A DNA stretch of 64,000 nucleotides from Aurantimonas endophytica (GCF_014196845.1 NZ_JACIEM010000002.1:558001-622000), one strand, 5' to 3'. Shown: positions 8,491 through 18,268, numbered from the stretch's first letter. The notes: a model not told the origin generated them from the letters alone. Made by a program: numbers and translations.

Positions 8491-9118
8491 CTAGCTCGTG
8501 AAGGAGTGCTTCCCCTCGGGCGAGCCGAGCAACTCGGCCAGCCCGAGGCTGGCGGGGTGCTGGGCGCAGAAGGTCAGGAAGGCGATGGTCATCGGCACGC
8601 CGATGAAGGCGCCGAAGACACGCCAGAGATAGGCCCATATGAACACCGAAAACAGCACGACGACCGGCGATATCGAGAGCCTGTTGCCGACGACGCGCGG
8701 TTCGACATAGCTGCCGACGAGGAACCGGATCAGGTTGAGGCAGGCAAAGACGGCGATCACCGACTACCAGGAGTCGAACTGTGTCATGGCGAACAGCGTC
8801 GGGAAGACCGTCGCGACCAGCGGGCCGAGAAAAGGGATGTGGTTCAGCCAGAAGGCGATGAAGCCCCATTCGGCCGCGAGCGGCAGGCCGACCAGCTTGG
8901 CAAAGCCCCACACCAGCAGGACGCTGATGGCGAGCGCCAGCAGCTGCGGCAACACGCGCTGCATCGCATGCTGCGACGGCCAGACCAGCGCGATGATGAA
9001 CAGCGCGAAGGCAAGCGGTGCAACGACCGAGCTTGCGAGGGATAGCGCGGCCCAGCGCCAGGACGGTGGCGATCAGCAGCTGGGCACCCGGCTGGATCCT
9101 GCCGGTCGTCATGACCAC
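8491..9118 (-). pseudogene. AI-2E family transporter, broken by frameshift and nonsense codon
   Basis: Three collinear pieces make up the C-terminal half of an AI-2E/PerM family membrane protein. The N-terminal piece begins near 9112-9118 (RIQPGAQLLIATVLALG). A one-base frame change near 9055-9060 moves into the frame that reads ALSLASSVVAPLAFALF. An in-frame TAG at 8764-8766 then follows FDSW, where the family has a second tryptophan or similar. After it the frame continues as VIAVFACLNLIRFLVGSYVEPR to a natural end at 8491. Both lesions together argue for decay rather than a single read error. It follows the beta-helix gene by 25 bases on the same strand. The family exports small molecules or acts in ion homeostasis. 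Confidence 0.75.
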
Positions 9119-9143
9119 GTCGTGTGGCCCGCGCGGCGAGACG

Positions 9144-10874
9144 TCATGACGATTTCACCCAGCCCGAGAAGCCGGCCACCGCCAGGAGGCTGAGCGCCCA
9201 GCCAATGAGCGACTGGAAGTAGAAATAGTTCATCGCGAATTCGCCGCCCGGTTTGGCGGGGTTGGGCCGCCAGAACTCCTTCTGGCCCATCTCGAGCACC
9301 GGCAGCAGCGTGTCCAGCGAATACATCCAGGCGTTGAACGGCGGATAGCTCGACGCCTCCCAGCGCTGGCGGAAGCAGTCGAGCTGGGTCTGGCCGGTGG
9401 CGGCGAGGCCCGTGGCCTCCGGAAAGGCCAGAAGCGCGCGCTCTTCGGCGCCCTCCAGCCCGCAGAGGGTCCATTCCGGCGCCCGCAGCACCACGGCGCT
9501 GTTCGGCATGACGGCACCCTGGCGCTCGGCATGGCCGAAGACGGCGACGCCGAGGATCCAGAACATGAGCAGCCAGACGAACGCGAGCAGCGGCTGGCGA
9601 CCATAGGCGAGCGTCACCCCGAGGATGCCGTCGGCGCCCGCGAGTAGCCATCGCCAAAGCCGGCTATCCGCCCGCGCCCGCCGGGCACGCCGCTGCAGGC
9701 GCTCCTTGACGATGAGCACGGCCCGCGCATCCTCGTCATGGCCCATCTCGCCGAAGACTGTCGCCAACTGCTCGTAGGGTTGCGGCCAGAAATCCTCGCC
9801 GTAGCGCTCCGGCGTCTGGCGCGCCAGCCAGGCAAGCCGGCTGGCCGCATCGACTGGCCCGTCGATGAACGCGCCATAGCGACAGCGGTTAAGCAGCAGA
9901 TCGCCTGTCCCGGGCCATGATGCGGCCTCGTCATGGATGGTGCCGATGGAAGCACCCGTCAAAGCGAGCACGCCGTCGATGCGTGCCCCACGCCGCAGGA
10001 AGAGGGCGCCCTTGATGGCGCTTCGGCTCAGTTCCAGGGCGGCCTCGCCGGGATGGTCGAACGAAGCGCCCGAACAATCCAGGTCGCCGCCGATCTGCGC
10101 CGCCGTGAAGCGCACTTCCCCATCGGTGCGGGCGCCGCGCAGCACGATCCCGCCCCGCACCCAGATCTCGCTGGCCTCGATGGCGGGGCCTTCGGCTCGC
10201 GTGATGACCGCGCCGGCGCAGTCGAGATCCGCCGCGAGTTCCGCGCTCGCCAGATTGATGCCGCCGCGCAGGTGACAGCCGCGCATCAGGACGTTGCGTA
10301 CCTCGAGGCTCGGGGCGAACAGGGCATAGTCGCCGGGCCCGCTGATGCTGGCGCCGTCGCATTCCAGATTGCCGCCTAGGCGGGCCTCGACGAAGTTGAC
10401 AGCGCCGTTGATCTCGGCGCCGCGCAGATAGACCCCGCCGCGCGCCTCCATCCGCTCGGCCTGGAGACCGGGCATCAGCGAGCCGTCGAGGATCAGGCGG
10501 TTGATGATCGCGGACCTGAGGACAGGCGTTGCCTCGAAATGGCAATCGGTCAGGCCGATGTCGCGATAGACCCGGCAGGCTTCGAGATCGAGACCCTCGC
10601 TGATCCAGGCGCCGGTGATGCGGACGCCCTTCTCGTGCGGCCTGCAGCCTTCCTCGCCGCCGAGCATCAGGAAGCGCAGGAAACGCGCCCGGACGATGCG
10701 CGCCGGATCGGCCGATTCCGGACGCGTCCCATCGCCGAGGCGGTCGAAATTGCCGCTGAGTAGTTGAGCAACGACTTCTTCTTCCGCGGGCAGGAGCGGC
10801 CGGAATTCTTCGAGACGCGCCGTTGCGGTCGGCCCCTGGCTACGCTCGGAGCCGGCGCCCCAGTCCATTCTCAT
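9144..10874 (-). CDS. Beta-helix (pentapeptide-like) protein with C-terminal membrane segments
   Basis: A 576-residue protein. From about residue 85 to 330 it is built of short repeats with a regular hydrophobic/Gly pattern (LRGAEINGAVNF, LRGGINLASAEL, LRGARTDGEVRF), predicting a right-handed beta-helix like pentapeptide-repeat proteins. A charged linker (EERLQRRARRARA-type) leads to two membrane segments near residues 425-445 and 545-568, so the helix would be held at the membrane. Proteins of this architecture are often annotated only as hypothetical or, wrongly, as oxidoreductases. The ATG at 10874 overlaps the stop of the DUF1269 gene (ATGA), linking it to the efflux operon. Function unknown. 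Confidence 0.7.
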   Translation of the reverse strand: MRMDWGAGSERSQGPTATARLEEFRPLLPAEEEVVAQLLSGNFDRLGDGTRPESADPARIVRARFLRFLMLGGEEGCRPHEKGVRITGAWISEGLDLEACRVYRDIGLTDCHFEATPVLRSAIINRLILDGSLMPGLQAERMEARGGVYLRGAEINGAVNFVEARLGGNLECDGASISGPGDYALFAPSLEVRNVLMRGCHLRGGINLASAELAADLDCAGAVITRAEGPAIEASEIWVRGGIVLRGARTDGEVRFTAAQIGGDLDCSGASFDHPGEAALELSRSAIKGALFLRRGARIDGVLALTGASIGTIHDEAASWPGTGDLLLNRCRYGAFIDGPVDAASRLAWLARQTPERYGEDFWPQPYEQLATVFGEMGHDEDARAVLIVKERLQRRARRARADSRLWRWLLAGADGILGVTLAYGRQPLLAFVWLLMFWILGVAVFGHAERQGAVMPNSAVVLRAPEWTLCGLEGAEERALLAFPEATGLAATGQTQLDCFRQRWEASSYPPFNAWMYSLDTLLPVLEMGQKEFWRPNPAKPGGEFAMNYFYFQSLIGWALSLLAVAGFSGWVKSS

Positions 10875-11389
10875 GGGGTTGTCGCGGCTGCCGCCTCGTT
10901 GCTCGCGTGGGCCGCCAGCGCGTCGCGCAAGGCCGTTTCCTTGGTCTCGTCGAAGGAGGTGCTGATCAGCGTGCCGCCGACACCCTTGAGGTCGGCGAGA
11001 ACCTTGTCCGTCGTCATCTTGCGGATCAGCAGGAAAAGTCCCGCGGTGTTGGGCTTCAAGGCGCTGGCAGCATCGGTCATGAACTTGTCGTTGATGCCGA
11101 CGTCGCTGAGCTTGCCGCCGAGGGCGCCGGACGCGGCGCCAATCGCCGTGCCGACCAGCGGCGACAGAAAGATGAAGCCGATCAGCGTTCCCCAGAGCGC
11201 GCCGGAGGCCGCGCCCGCCGCGGTCAGGTTCATCAACTGGTTGAGTTTTACGTGGCCCTTCGCGTCCTTGACGACGACGACGGCGTCGCCGAGCTCGATC
11301 AGATATTCCCGCTGGAGGCTCAGAACCCGCTGACGAACCTCCTCTGCCTTCTCTTCGCTCGGGAAGCCGATGAAAACCAGATCACTCAT
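10871..11389 (-). CDS. DUF1269 domain protein
   Basis: A 172-residue protein. It begins with MSDLVFIGFPSEEKAEEVR, followed by a ferredoxin-like alpha/beta part, a glycine-rich hydrophobic hairpin at about residues 60-95 (GALWGTLIGFIFLSPLVGTA) and a second alpha/beta part ending VGGTLISTSFDETKE. This is the DUF1269 pattern, seen in many proteobacteria as stress-related membrane-associated proteins without known activity. The start at 11389 has GGAG about 8 bases upstream. It is 82 bases downstream of the efflux fusion-protein gene and overlaps the beta-helix gene, so all probably share a transcript. Confidence 0.82.
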   Translation of the reverse strand: MSDLVFIGFPSEEKAEEVRQRVLSLQREYLIELGDAVVVVKDAKGHVKLNQLMNLTAAGAASGALWGTLIGFIFLSPLVGTAIGAASGALGGKLSDVGINDKFMTDAASALKPNTAGLFLLIRKMTTDKVLADLKGVGGTLISTSFDETKETALRDALAAHASNEAAAATTP

Positions 11390-11471
11390 GGGTATCTCCG
11401 TTGCTGGGCTAGGGTGGGAACCGGGTGGGTACGCCGGCATGGCGTTCGCCGAGCGTGAACATGATCTCCGG

Positions 11472-12644
11472 CTAGGACGGTGACGGGCGGCGTCCCGGCG
11501 GATCGGCGAAGGCCGCATTGGCCCCGGTGGCCGCAGCAGGCGGGAGCGGCCGGACGATCTGCCCGATATGCAAAGCCTGGATGCCGCCGGTGACGATGAT
11601 CTCGCCCGGCTCCAGCCCCTGCGAGACGACGACTTCACCGGGGTCGAAGCGCAGTACGTCGACACTGCGCAGCGAGACGGCCGAACTTTGCGGATCGACC
11701 ACCCAGACGGCCGGCGAGATCCCCTGCTGCGTCAGGGCGCTGGCCGGAATCTGGATGATCGAGCGGGAAGTCAGCTCGAGCGTCCCGACGACGGTCGCGC
11801 CGAGCCGCATGGCTTCCGGGGGACTTTCCAGGCCGATCTTCACCTCGAAGGTCCGGGTGACCGGGTCCGCCTGTGGTGCAACCTCGCGGACGCGGCCGAA
11901 GGCTACGACTGCGGGATCGTCGGCCAGCGCGACACGGATCGGCGTGTCGCCGACCTGCGTCTCCAGCAGATTGGCCGGCACGTTGAAGACCGCGTCGTGG
12001 CTCTCGTCGCGGGCGATCTGGACGACGACCTGACCCGGCTGAACCACTTCGCCGGGCTCGACGCTCCGGGCGGTCACGATGCCGGCGACACCTGCGTTGA
12101 GTTCCGTGAAGCCGAGCCGGTCCTGCGCCATCTCGACCTGCGCCTCGGCATTCTCCAGCTGCGCCTGAGCAGCCTCCTGTGCCTGCAGCGCCTGGTCGAA
12201 AATCGGCCTTGTGGTGAAGCCCTGATCCATCAGCCGCTCCTGGCGGGCAAAGGCGCTGCGCGTCGTGTCGACCTCGCCGCGGGCAGCTGCCAGCGCGGCC
12301 TCGGCGGCGGCCAGCGCATTCTGTTCCAGCGTCGGGGAAAGCCGGGCGACGACCTGCCCTGCCTCGACCCGATCGCCGACATTGACCAGCCGCTCGGCCA
12401 CGCGGCCGCCGATCCGGAAGGCGAGCCCGACCGTCTGTTCGGCCTGGATCTCCCCGCTCAGCTCGATCGTCTCGGCGAGCTGGCCGGCTTCGACGGTCAC
12501 CACGCTGACGGGCCGCCCCTCTGCCATGACGGGATCTTCGTCCTGGCAGGCAGTGAGCGTGAGGAGCAGTGCCGCAACACCAACCCACCGGACAAGCGCG
12601 ATGCCGGAGTCGAGGGATTGCGTCGTCCTGACGTATCGCATCAC
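11472..12644 (-). CDS. RND efflux periplasmic adaptor (membrane fusion lipoprotein), second copy
   Basis: A 390-residue adaptor of the HlyD/AcrA family. A signal peptide ends in lipobox LTAC with Cys33, predicting anchoring to the periplasmic face of the inner membrane. Order: barrel-sandwich half (GRVAERLVNVGDRVEAGQVVARL), alpha-hairpin (about residues 105-180), second lipoyl half, beta-barrel (VREVAPQADPVTRTFEV) and membrane-proximal domain. Its ATG overlaps the stop of the RND permease gene. It shares many motifs with the adaptor on the other side of the permease but differs in sequence, so the pump may use two unlike adaptors, as in heteromeric-adaptor RND systems. Confidence 0.9.
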   Translation of the reverse strand: MMRYVRTTQSLDSGIALVRWVGVAALLLTLTACQDEDPVMAEGRPVSVVTVEAGQLAETIELSGEIQAEQTVGLAFRIGGRVAERLVNVGDRVEAGQVVARLSPTLEQNALAAAEAALAAARGEVDTTRSAFARQERLMDQGFTTRPIFDQALQAQEAAQAQLENAEAQVEMAQDRLGFTELNAGVAGIVTARSVEPGEVVQPGQVVVQIARDESHDAVFNVPANLLETQVGDTPIRVALADDPAVVAFGRVREVAPQADPVTRTFEVKIGLESPPEAMRLGATVVGTLELTSRSIIQIPASALTQQGISPAVWVVDPQSSAVSLRSVDVLRFDPGEVVVSQGLEPGEIIVTGGIQALHIGQIVRPLPPAAATGANAAFADPPGRRPSPS

Positions 12645-15600
12645 GCCGAAACTCCCTCTGGGCTCGTGGCAGGTACTGCCGCCGGCCTGGGCTCGGACGA
12701 GCTGCGGCCGAGCACCGTGACGTAGAGAACCGGCAACAGCACCAGCGTCAGGATCGTCGCGGCGAGCAGTCCGCCCATGATGGCGAACGCCATCGGTCCC
12801 CAGAACACGGTCGGCGCGATCGGGATCATGCCGAGCACCGTCGAGACGGCGGTGAGGACGATCGGCCGGAAGCGCGTGCCGGCGGCGTCGAGCGCCGCCT
12901 CGACGACGCCCTTGCCCATGGCCCGCTCGGCCTCGATCTGGCCGACCAGGATCACGGCGTTCTTGGTGATGATGCCGATCAGCGCCAGGATGCCGAGAAG
13001 CGCGACGAAGCCGAGCGGCTTGCCCGAGACGAGCAGCGCGCCGACGACGCCGATCAGGCCGAGCGGCGCGATGGTGAGGACGATGGCCAGCAGTCTAAAG
13101 CTGCGCAGCTCGGCCATCAGGACGGTCAACATGATCAGCAGCATCACCGGCACGACGGCGATAACCGAAGCCTGCGACTTGGCACTCTCCTCGACCGTGC
13201 CGCCGGTCGCGATGGCATAGTCCGGCGGCAGCGTCGCATTCAGCGCATCGATCTCCGGCTGCAGCGCCGTGACGACCGTCTCCGGTAGCGTGCCGGAGGT
13301 GACGTCGGCGGCGACGGTCAGGGTCGGCACCCGGTCGCGCCGCCAGATCAGCGGCGGGTCGAGCCCGTAGCTGAAGGTGGCGAACTGCGATAGCGGAACG
13401 GAGCGGCCGCCGGGCAGGGCGACCTGCATCGTGCGCAGCGTTTCGAGCGATACCCGGTCGGCATCCTGCGCCCGCACCACGACGTCGACGAGATAGATGT
13501 CGTCGCGCAGCTGGGTGACCACCGTACCGGAGACGACCGTGTTGAGGATCGACGCCAGCGCCTGCGAGCTGAGGCCGAGGCGGCGCGCCTCGTCCTGGTT
13601 GACACGCAGCCGCAGTTCGCGCGCCGGCTCGATCCAATCGAAATTGACCTGCTCGGCGCGCGGGTTCGCGGCAACGATCTGGGCGAGCTTCATCGCGATC
13701 GTGCGGACTTCGGCAAGGTCCGGCCCGGAAACGCGATACTGAACCGGCCAGCCAACAGGCGGTCCGAGTTCGAGCGGGTAGACGCGCGCGACGACATTGG
13801 GGAACTGGGTGGCCAACAGCGCTTCCAGCTTGACCTTCAACCGCTCGCGCGCGTCGACGTCCGTCGCGACGATCACCGCCTGGCTGAAGAAGTCGTTGGG
13901 CAGCTGCGCGTTCAGCGGCAGATAGAAGCGGATGGCGCCGCGGCCGATATAGAGGCTCCATCGCTCGACGTCGGGATCGCCCTCGAGCGCGGCGTCGAAA
14001 CGGTTGCCGAGCTCCTGGCTGGCGTAGATCGAGGCGTTCTGCGGCAGCGTCAGGTCGACGAGCAGTTCCGGCCGGTCGGAGGCCGGGAAGAACTGCCGCG
14101 GTACAAGAGGCAGCGCCATGATGGAGGCGACGAACAGCGCCAGCGTCACCGCGATCGTCAGCCAGCGTGCCCTGATGGCGCCGGATAGCAGGCTGCGGAA
14201 GCCGCGCTCGACGCGTCCGGGTCCGGCATTGGCCGCGGCTGTCTTGGGGGCCTTCAGCATCGCGACGCCGAGCACCGGCGCGAAGATCAGGGCCACGAAC
14301 CACGAGACGACCAGCGCGATGCTGACCACGGCAAAGAGCGTGAACGTGTATTCGCCCGCGCTGCTGGCGGCGAAACCGATCGGAACGAAGCCGGCGATGG
14401 TCACCAGGGTTCCGGCCAGCATCGCCCTCGCGTAGTTCTTGTAGGCGAAGGTCGCAGCGACGGTCTTTTCGTCGCCGGCGGCAAGGCGCGTCACCATCGC
14501 GTCGGTGGTGGTCATCGCATCGTCGACGAGGAGGGCGAGCGCGATGATCAGGGCGCCCAGCGAGATACGCTGCATGTCGATGCTGCCGACCAGCATGCCG
14601 GCGAAGACGATGGCGAGCGTCAGCGGGATCGACAGGGCGACGACGAGTCCGGGGCGCACGCCGAGGCTGATGAAGCTGACGACGAGAATGATCGCCACCG
14701 CCTGCCAGAGCGATGTCATGAAGTCTGCGATGGCATCATCCACCGTCACCGCCTGGTCGGCGACGAGCTGGGGCTCGATGCCGAGCGGCAGGTCGGCGGT
14801 GATCTCCGCCATGGCCGCGGTGATGTTCTCGCCGAGCGCCAGTATGTCGCCGCCTTCGCGCATTGCGATGCCGAGGCCGATCGCATCCTGGCCGTTGACG
14901 CGGAACATCGGCTGCGGCGGGTCGGCCATGGCGCGGCGGACCGTGGCGATGTCGGCGAGACGGACCACACGGTCGCCGACGGGGAAATTGACCTCGAGCA
15001 GGTCGGCTTCAGACTGGAACGCGCCGGAGATTCGCAGCGAGAGCTTCTCGGCGGATGTCTGGATGATCCCGGCCGGGCGCACGACGTTCTGGCTCTGCAG
15101 GGCCGAGAGCAGCGCGCCGCGGTCGATGCCGAGATTGGCCAGCTCCCGGACCGAGAATTCGACGAAGATCCGCTCATCCTGCGCCCCGATGATCTCGATC
15201 TTCGAGACGTCGGGGACGAGCAGCAGGCGCGAGCGTGCCGCCTCGACATGGTCGCGCAGCTCGCGGCTGGTGAAGCCGTCGGCGGTAAAGCCGTAGATGA
15301 TGCCGAACGTGTCGCCGAACCGATCGTTGAAGAACGGGCCGAGCGTTCCCGCCGGCAACGTGTGGCGCATGTCGGCGACGAGGTTGCGGACCCGGTACCA
15401 GGTGTCCTGCACGTCGCGTGCCGGAATCGACTCCTGCAGATTGACGAAGATCGTGGTCAGTCCCGGCGTCGTATAGCTGCGGACGGTGTCGAGGCCGGGC
15501 GTCTCCTCGAGCTGGCGTTCGAGCCGCTCGGTGACCTGGGTGAGCGTGTCTTCCATGGTCGCGCCCGGCCAGGCCGCGGAGACCACCATCGACTTGATGA

Positions 15601-15727
15601 CGAAGGACGGGTCCTCGTTGCGACCCAGTCGGAGAAAGGCGAAGACGCCGGCCAGGACGGCGATGAGCATCAGGTAGAAAACGACCGAGCGGTTCTTGAG
15701 CGCCCACTCCGAGAGGTTGAAACTCAT
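12641..15727 (-). CDS. RND family efflux permease
   Basis: A 1028-residue inner-membrane transporter of the AcrB/HAE family, full length. Visible features are the N-terminal helix, two large periplasmic loops, the TM4 acid pair in ALLVDDAMTT, and the TM10 lysine in GIITKNAVILVG, which together form the proton relay. It exports hydrophobic or amphiphilic compounds from periplasm or inner leaflet, driven by protons, with an adaptor and an outer-membrane channel. No outer-membrane channel gene is in the window. Both ends overlap adaptor genes by 4 bases, giving the gene order adaptor-permease-adaptor. Confidence 0.93.
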   Translation of the reverse strand: MSFNLSEWALKNRSVVFYLMLIAVLAGVFAFLRLGRNEDPSFVIKSMVVSAAWPGATMEDTLTQVTERLERQLEETPGLDTVRSYTTPGLTTIFVNLQESIPARDVQDTWYRVRNLVADMRHTLPAGTLGPFFNDRFGDTFGIIYGFTADGFTSRELRDHVEAARSRLLLVPDVSKIEIIGAQDERIFVEFSVRELANLGIDRGALLSALQSQNVVRPAGIIQTSAEKLSLRISGAFQSEADLLEVNFPVGDRVVRLADIATVRRAMADPPQPMFRVNGQDAIGLGIAMREGGDILALGENITAAMAEITADLPLGIEPQLVADQAVTVDDAIADFMTSLWQAVAIILVVSFISLGVRPGLVVALSIPLTLAIVFAGMLVGSIDMQRISLGALIIALALLVDDAMTTTDAMVTRLAAGDEKTVAATFAYKNYARAMLAGTLVTIAGFVPIGFAASSAGEYTFTLFAVVSIALVVSWFVALIFAPVLGVAMLKAPKTAAANAGPGRVERGFRSLLSGAIRARWLTIAVTLALFVASIMALPLVPRQFFPASDRPELLVDLTLPQNASIYASQELGNRFDAALEGDPDVERWSLYIGRGAIRFYLPLNAQLPNDFFSQAVIVATDVDARERLKVKLEALLATQFPNVVARVYPLELGPPVGWPVQYRVSGPDLAEVRTIAMKLAQIVAANPRAEQVNFDWIEPARELRLRVNQDEARRLGLSSQALASILNTVVSGTVVTQLRDDIYLVDVVVRAQDADRVSLETLRTMQVALPGGRSVPLSQFATFSYGLDPPLIWRRDRVPTLTVAADVTSGTLPETVVTALQPEIDALNATLPPDYAIATGGTVEESAKSQASVIAVVPVMLLIMLTVLMAELRSFRLLAIVLTIAPLGLIGVVGALLVSGKPLGFVALLGILALIGIITKNAVILVGQIEAERAMGKGVVEAALDAAGTRFRPIVLTAVSTVLGMIPIAPTVFWGPMAFAIMGGLLAATILTLVLLPVLYVTVLGRSSSEPRPAAVPATSPEGVSA

Positions 15728-16935
15728 TGCGGCTCCATCCCCGCGAGCCGCACGACCTGGCCTTCACTCAGAAGGCTCGCACCCGCGACGACCACGATGT
15801 CGCCAAGCGCCAGGCCCTCCTGGATACGGGCCTCGGCGGGATCGGCGCCGAGCAGTGTCAGCTTGCGCATCGATACGGTGAGGGTTTCGGGATCGACGAC
15901 CCAGACGCCGGTGTCCGGCCCGCGCCGGGTCACGGCGGACGACGGGACGACGACGCCGGCGGTCTCGCTGCCGCGGATCGTGCCCGAGACCGCCGTGCCG
16001 AGGCGGAAGGACGGCGGTGGATCGGACAGGCCGACCCGGACCTGGAACGTCCGCGTCACCGGGTCTGCCTGCGGCGCGACCTCGCGCACCCGGCCCGTGG
16101 CGATCACCGTCGCATTGGTGGACAGCGCCACATAGACGCGGGCGTCGGCCGGCAGCGTGCGCATCGCGTCGGCGGGCACCTCGAAGACCGCGTCGCGCCC
16201 GTCGCGCCGCGCCAGCTGCACGACCATCTGCCCGGCCGCGACGACCTCGCCCGGCTCGGCGCCGATCCGGGTGACGACCCCCGGCGCATCGGCGTGCAGT
16301 GTCGTGAAGCCAACGACATCCTCCGCCGACCGGACACGCGCGGCGGCCGCGTCGACCTGCGCCTGGGCCTCGGTGCGACCTTGCTCCGCGGCTTCGAGAT
16401 CGGCCCGTGTGCTGACATTGCGCCCGAACAGGTTGGTCTGGCGCTGAAGCCGGTTGTCGGCCGTCCGCAAGGCGCCTTCGGCGGTAACGAGCGCGGCCTG
16501 CGCCGAGCGCAGCGCGTTGAGCTCGTTCTCGGGATCGAGCGTCGCGACGATGTCGCCCTCGCGCACCGACGCGCCGACGCCGACCCTGCGTTCCGCCAGC
16601 CGCCCGGCGATGCGGAAGGACAGCGACGCCTGATCCTGCGCCTCGATATGGCCTGTGAAGGCGATGTCGGCGGCAGCTCGCGGCGGTTCGACCGTGATGG
16701 TCCGCACGATGCGGACGGGTGCGGGCACCTCGACCTCGTCGCGGTCGCAGCCCGCCGCGAGGAAGAATGCGGTGAGCAGCGCGAAAACACTTGATCGCGA
16801 GAACCTAGCCGCACCCGATAAGCGAGCCCCCGCCGGCCGGGGGAGTGTTGGCTTTATCGGTCGTGCCGGCCCTTTGCTGCCGCGTGTCCCGCGGCTGCGA
16901 AATGGTCTCTCTCGCAAGCCTGGCGGGTTCATCAT
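15724..16935 (-). CDS. RND efflux periplasmic adaptor (membrane fusion lipoprotein), first copy
   Basis: A 403-residue adaptor, first gene of the pump operon. A hydrophobic segment ends in lipobox LAAGC with Cys63. Then come barrel-sandwich (GRLAERRVGVGASVREGDIV), hairpin, beta-barrel (VREVAPQADPVTRTFQV) and C-terminal domains. The ATG at 16935 was chosen because GAGGAAAG precedes it closely. This leaves an unusually long, Arg/Pro-rich stretch of about 45 residues before the signal core, and a GC-rich hairpin lies under that stretch, so a later start is possible. Its stop overlaps the permease start. An AraC-type regulator gene on the same strand lies 244 bases upstream. Confidence 0.85.
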   Translation of the reverse strand: MMNPPGLRERPFRSRGTRGSKGPARPIKPTLPRPAGARLSGAARFSRSSVFALLTAFFLAAGCDRDEVEVPAPVRIVRTITVEPPRAAADIAFTGHIEAQDQASLSFRIAGRLAERRVGVGASVREGDIVATLDPENELNALRSAQAALVTAEGALRTADNRLQRQTNLFGRNVSTRADLEAAEQGRTEAQAQVDAAAARVRSAEDVVGFTTLHADAPGVVTRIGAEPGEVVAAGQMVVQLARRDGRDAVFEVPADAMRTLPADARVYVALSTNATVIATGRVREVAPQADPVTRTFQVRVGLSDPPPSFRLGTAVSGTIRGSETAGVVVPSSAVTRRGPDTGVWVVDPETLTVSMRKLTLLGADPAEARIQEGLALGDIVVVAGASLLSEGQVVRLAGMEPQ

Positions 16936-17179
16936 GCTTTCCTCAGGCAACCGTCAGGCGCGCGCCGTGTAGCCGCAGGGGAAGGCGAGATACGCCGCGC
17001 CAGACCCCATGGATGGGCCAGTCGACGCTAGCAACGGCGTCGGAGGCGGGGATCAGCTCAGAATCCCAATCCTGCGCCGGTCATCCCAATTTCAGCGCCG
17101 CGATCCCGGTCGACCGCAGTGGCGCATGGGGCCGATCAGACATTCGCGGCGGCCGGCGACGGAGACAGCCTCGGAAGGC

Positions 17180-18268
17180 TCAGCCCTGGCGACTAGCGGG
17201 TATGGCTGCGAAAAGCTGGGAGCCGCCAAGGCCATCGCCGCTGCCTGGTGCTGCCGCCGAACTGAAGGTCGTATTCGGCTGGGCGTCGTGCGGGGCCGGC
17301 CCGATCCGGTTTGCGGAAAGCCTTGCAATGCCCCGATCCCGGGCCTCGGTGGGGGTGTAGCCAAACTCCCGTCGGAAGGCCCGGCTAAAGGTCGAATGGT
17401 CGGTATAGCCGACCTCGCTGGCGATGATATGGATCGAGTGGCTGTGCGGAGACTCGGTGAGGCTTCGATGGGCCTCGCGCAGTCTTTCGCGATTGATGAA
17501 ATGGGCAACGCCGCCCGCATTCTCGAAAAGCCGGTACAATTTGGACCGGGACATCGCCATCGACCGTGCCAGCTGGCATGGTCCGAACTCCGGGCAAGCC
17601 ATGTTCCGCCGAACCACCAGCCGCGCCTGGTCGATCAACAGGGAGGCGAAGGGAACCGCAGCCGTTTCGAGCCGCTCCGGGCGCGGCACGATGCACGCCG
17701 CGACCAGCGAGCGTGTCGCTGCGGCCAGTCCGTGAAAATGGTCCGGCGAAATATGCGGGAGCTGGCGCGCCAGGTTTTCCATGAACCCCGCGAGCAGGCT
17801 TTCCAGTTCGGGATCGATGTCAGGGGCGGATCCGGGAAACTCAAACGCGTCGCGGCAAAAATCCTTCGGCAGCAATAGCGTCAGCAACTCCCCCGGATGT
17901 GGTAGACCCTCGCAAGGCGAGTCCGGCGCATGGAAAGTCAGCCTGCCTTGTTGCGCATCCTCCGGGGGAAGCGAGGTCGGAAGAGCGGACGGCGAACGCG
18001 CGAGAACGACGCGCCACCGGTCGCGCCGGTCGTGCCGAGCGGTTGCCCCATCGCCCGCCGGTGAGATCGACCGGGTGAACACGACGTCTCCGAACGTCCA
18101 GCAGGACGGACCCGCGGACGGTATCGCCGCGCCGAGATCTATGGGTGCGGCGAGCAAGGAATGCCGGTCACCACTCGGTGCGACGGAGCCCATGCGGTCG
18201 GTCGGGAAGCCTGTAAATGAATCATCTTCGACCAACAGCCCGGGACTGTTGACAATAAAAGCCTTCAC
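17180..18268 (-). CDS. AraC-family transcriptional regulator
   Basis: A 362-residue protein. The C-terminal part (about residues 240-340) has the two helix-turn-helix motifs of AraC/XylS proteins: CQLARSMAMSRSKLYRLFENAGG, and IASEVGYTDHSTFSRAFRREFGYTPTEAR as the signature. The N-terminal 200 residues resemble the AraC-binding-like sensor domain of the AraC/FeaR subgroup, ligand unknown. It sits upstream of the RND operon on the same strand and divergent from the AbgT cluster, so either could be its target. The start at 18268 lies just after an AT-rich intergenic stretch. Confidence 0.85.
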   Translation of the reverse strand: MKAFIVNSPGLLVEDDSFTGFPTDRMGSVAPSGDRHSLLAAPIDLGAAIPSAGPSCWTFGDVVFTRSISPAGDGATARHDRRDRWRVVLARSPSALPTSLPPEDAQQGRLTFHAPDSPCEGLPHPGELLTLLLPKDFCRDAFEFPGSAPDIDPELESLLAGFMENLARQLPHISPDHFHGLAAATRSLVAACIVPRPERLETAAVPFASLLIDQARLVVRRNMACPEFGPCQLARSMAMSRSKLYRLFENAGGVAHFINRERLREAHRSLTESPHSHSIHIIASEVGYTDHSTFSRAFRREFGYTPTEARDRGIARLSANRIGPAPHDAQPNTTFSSAAAPGSGDGLGGSQLFAAIPASRQG

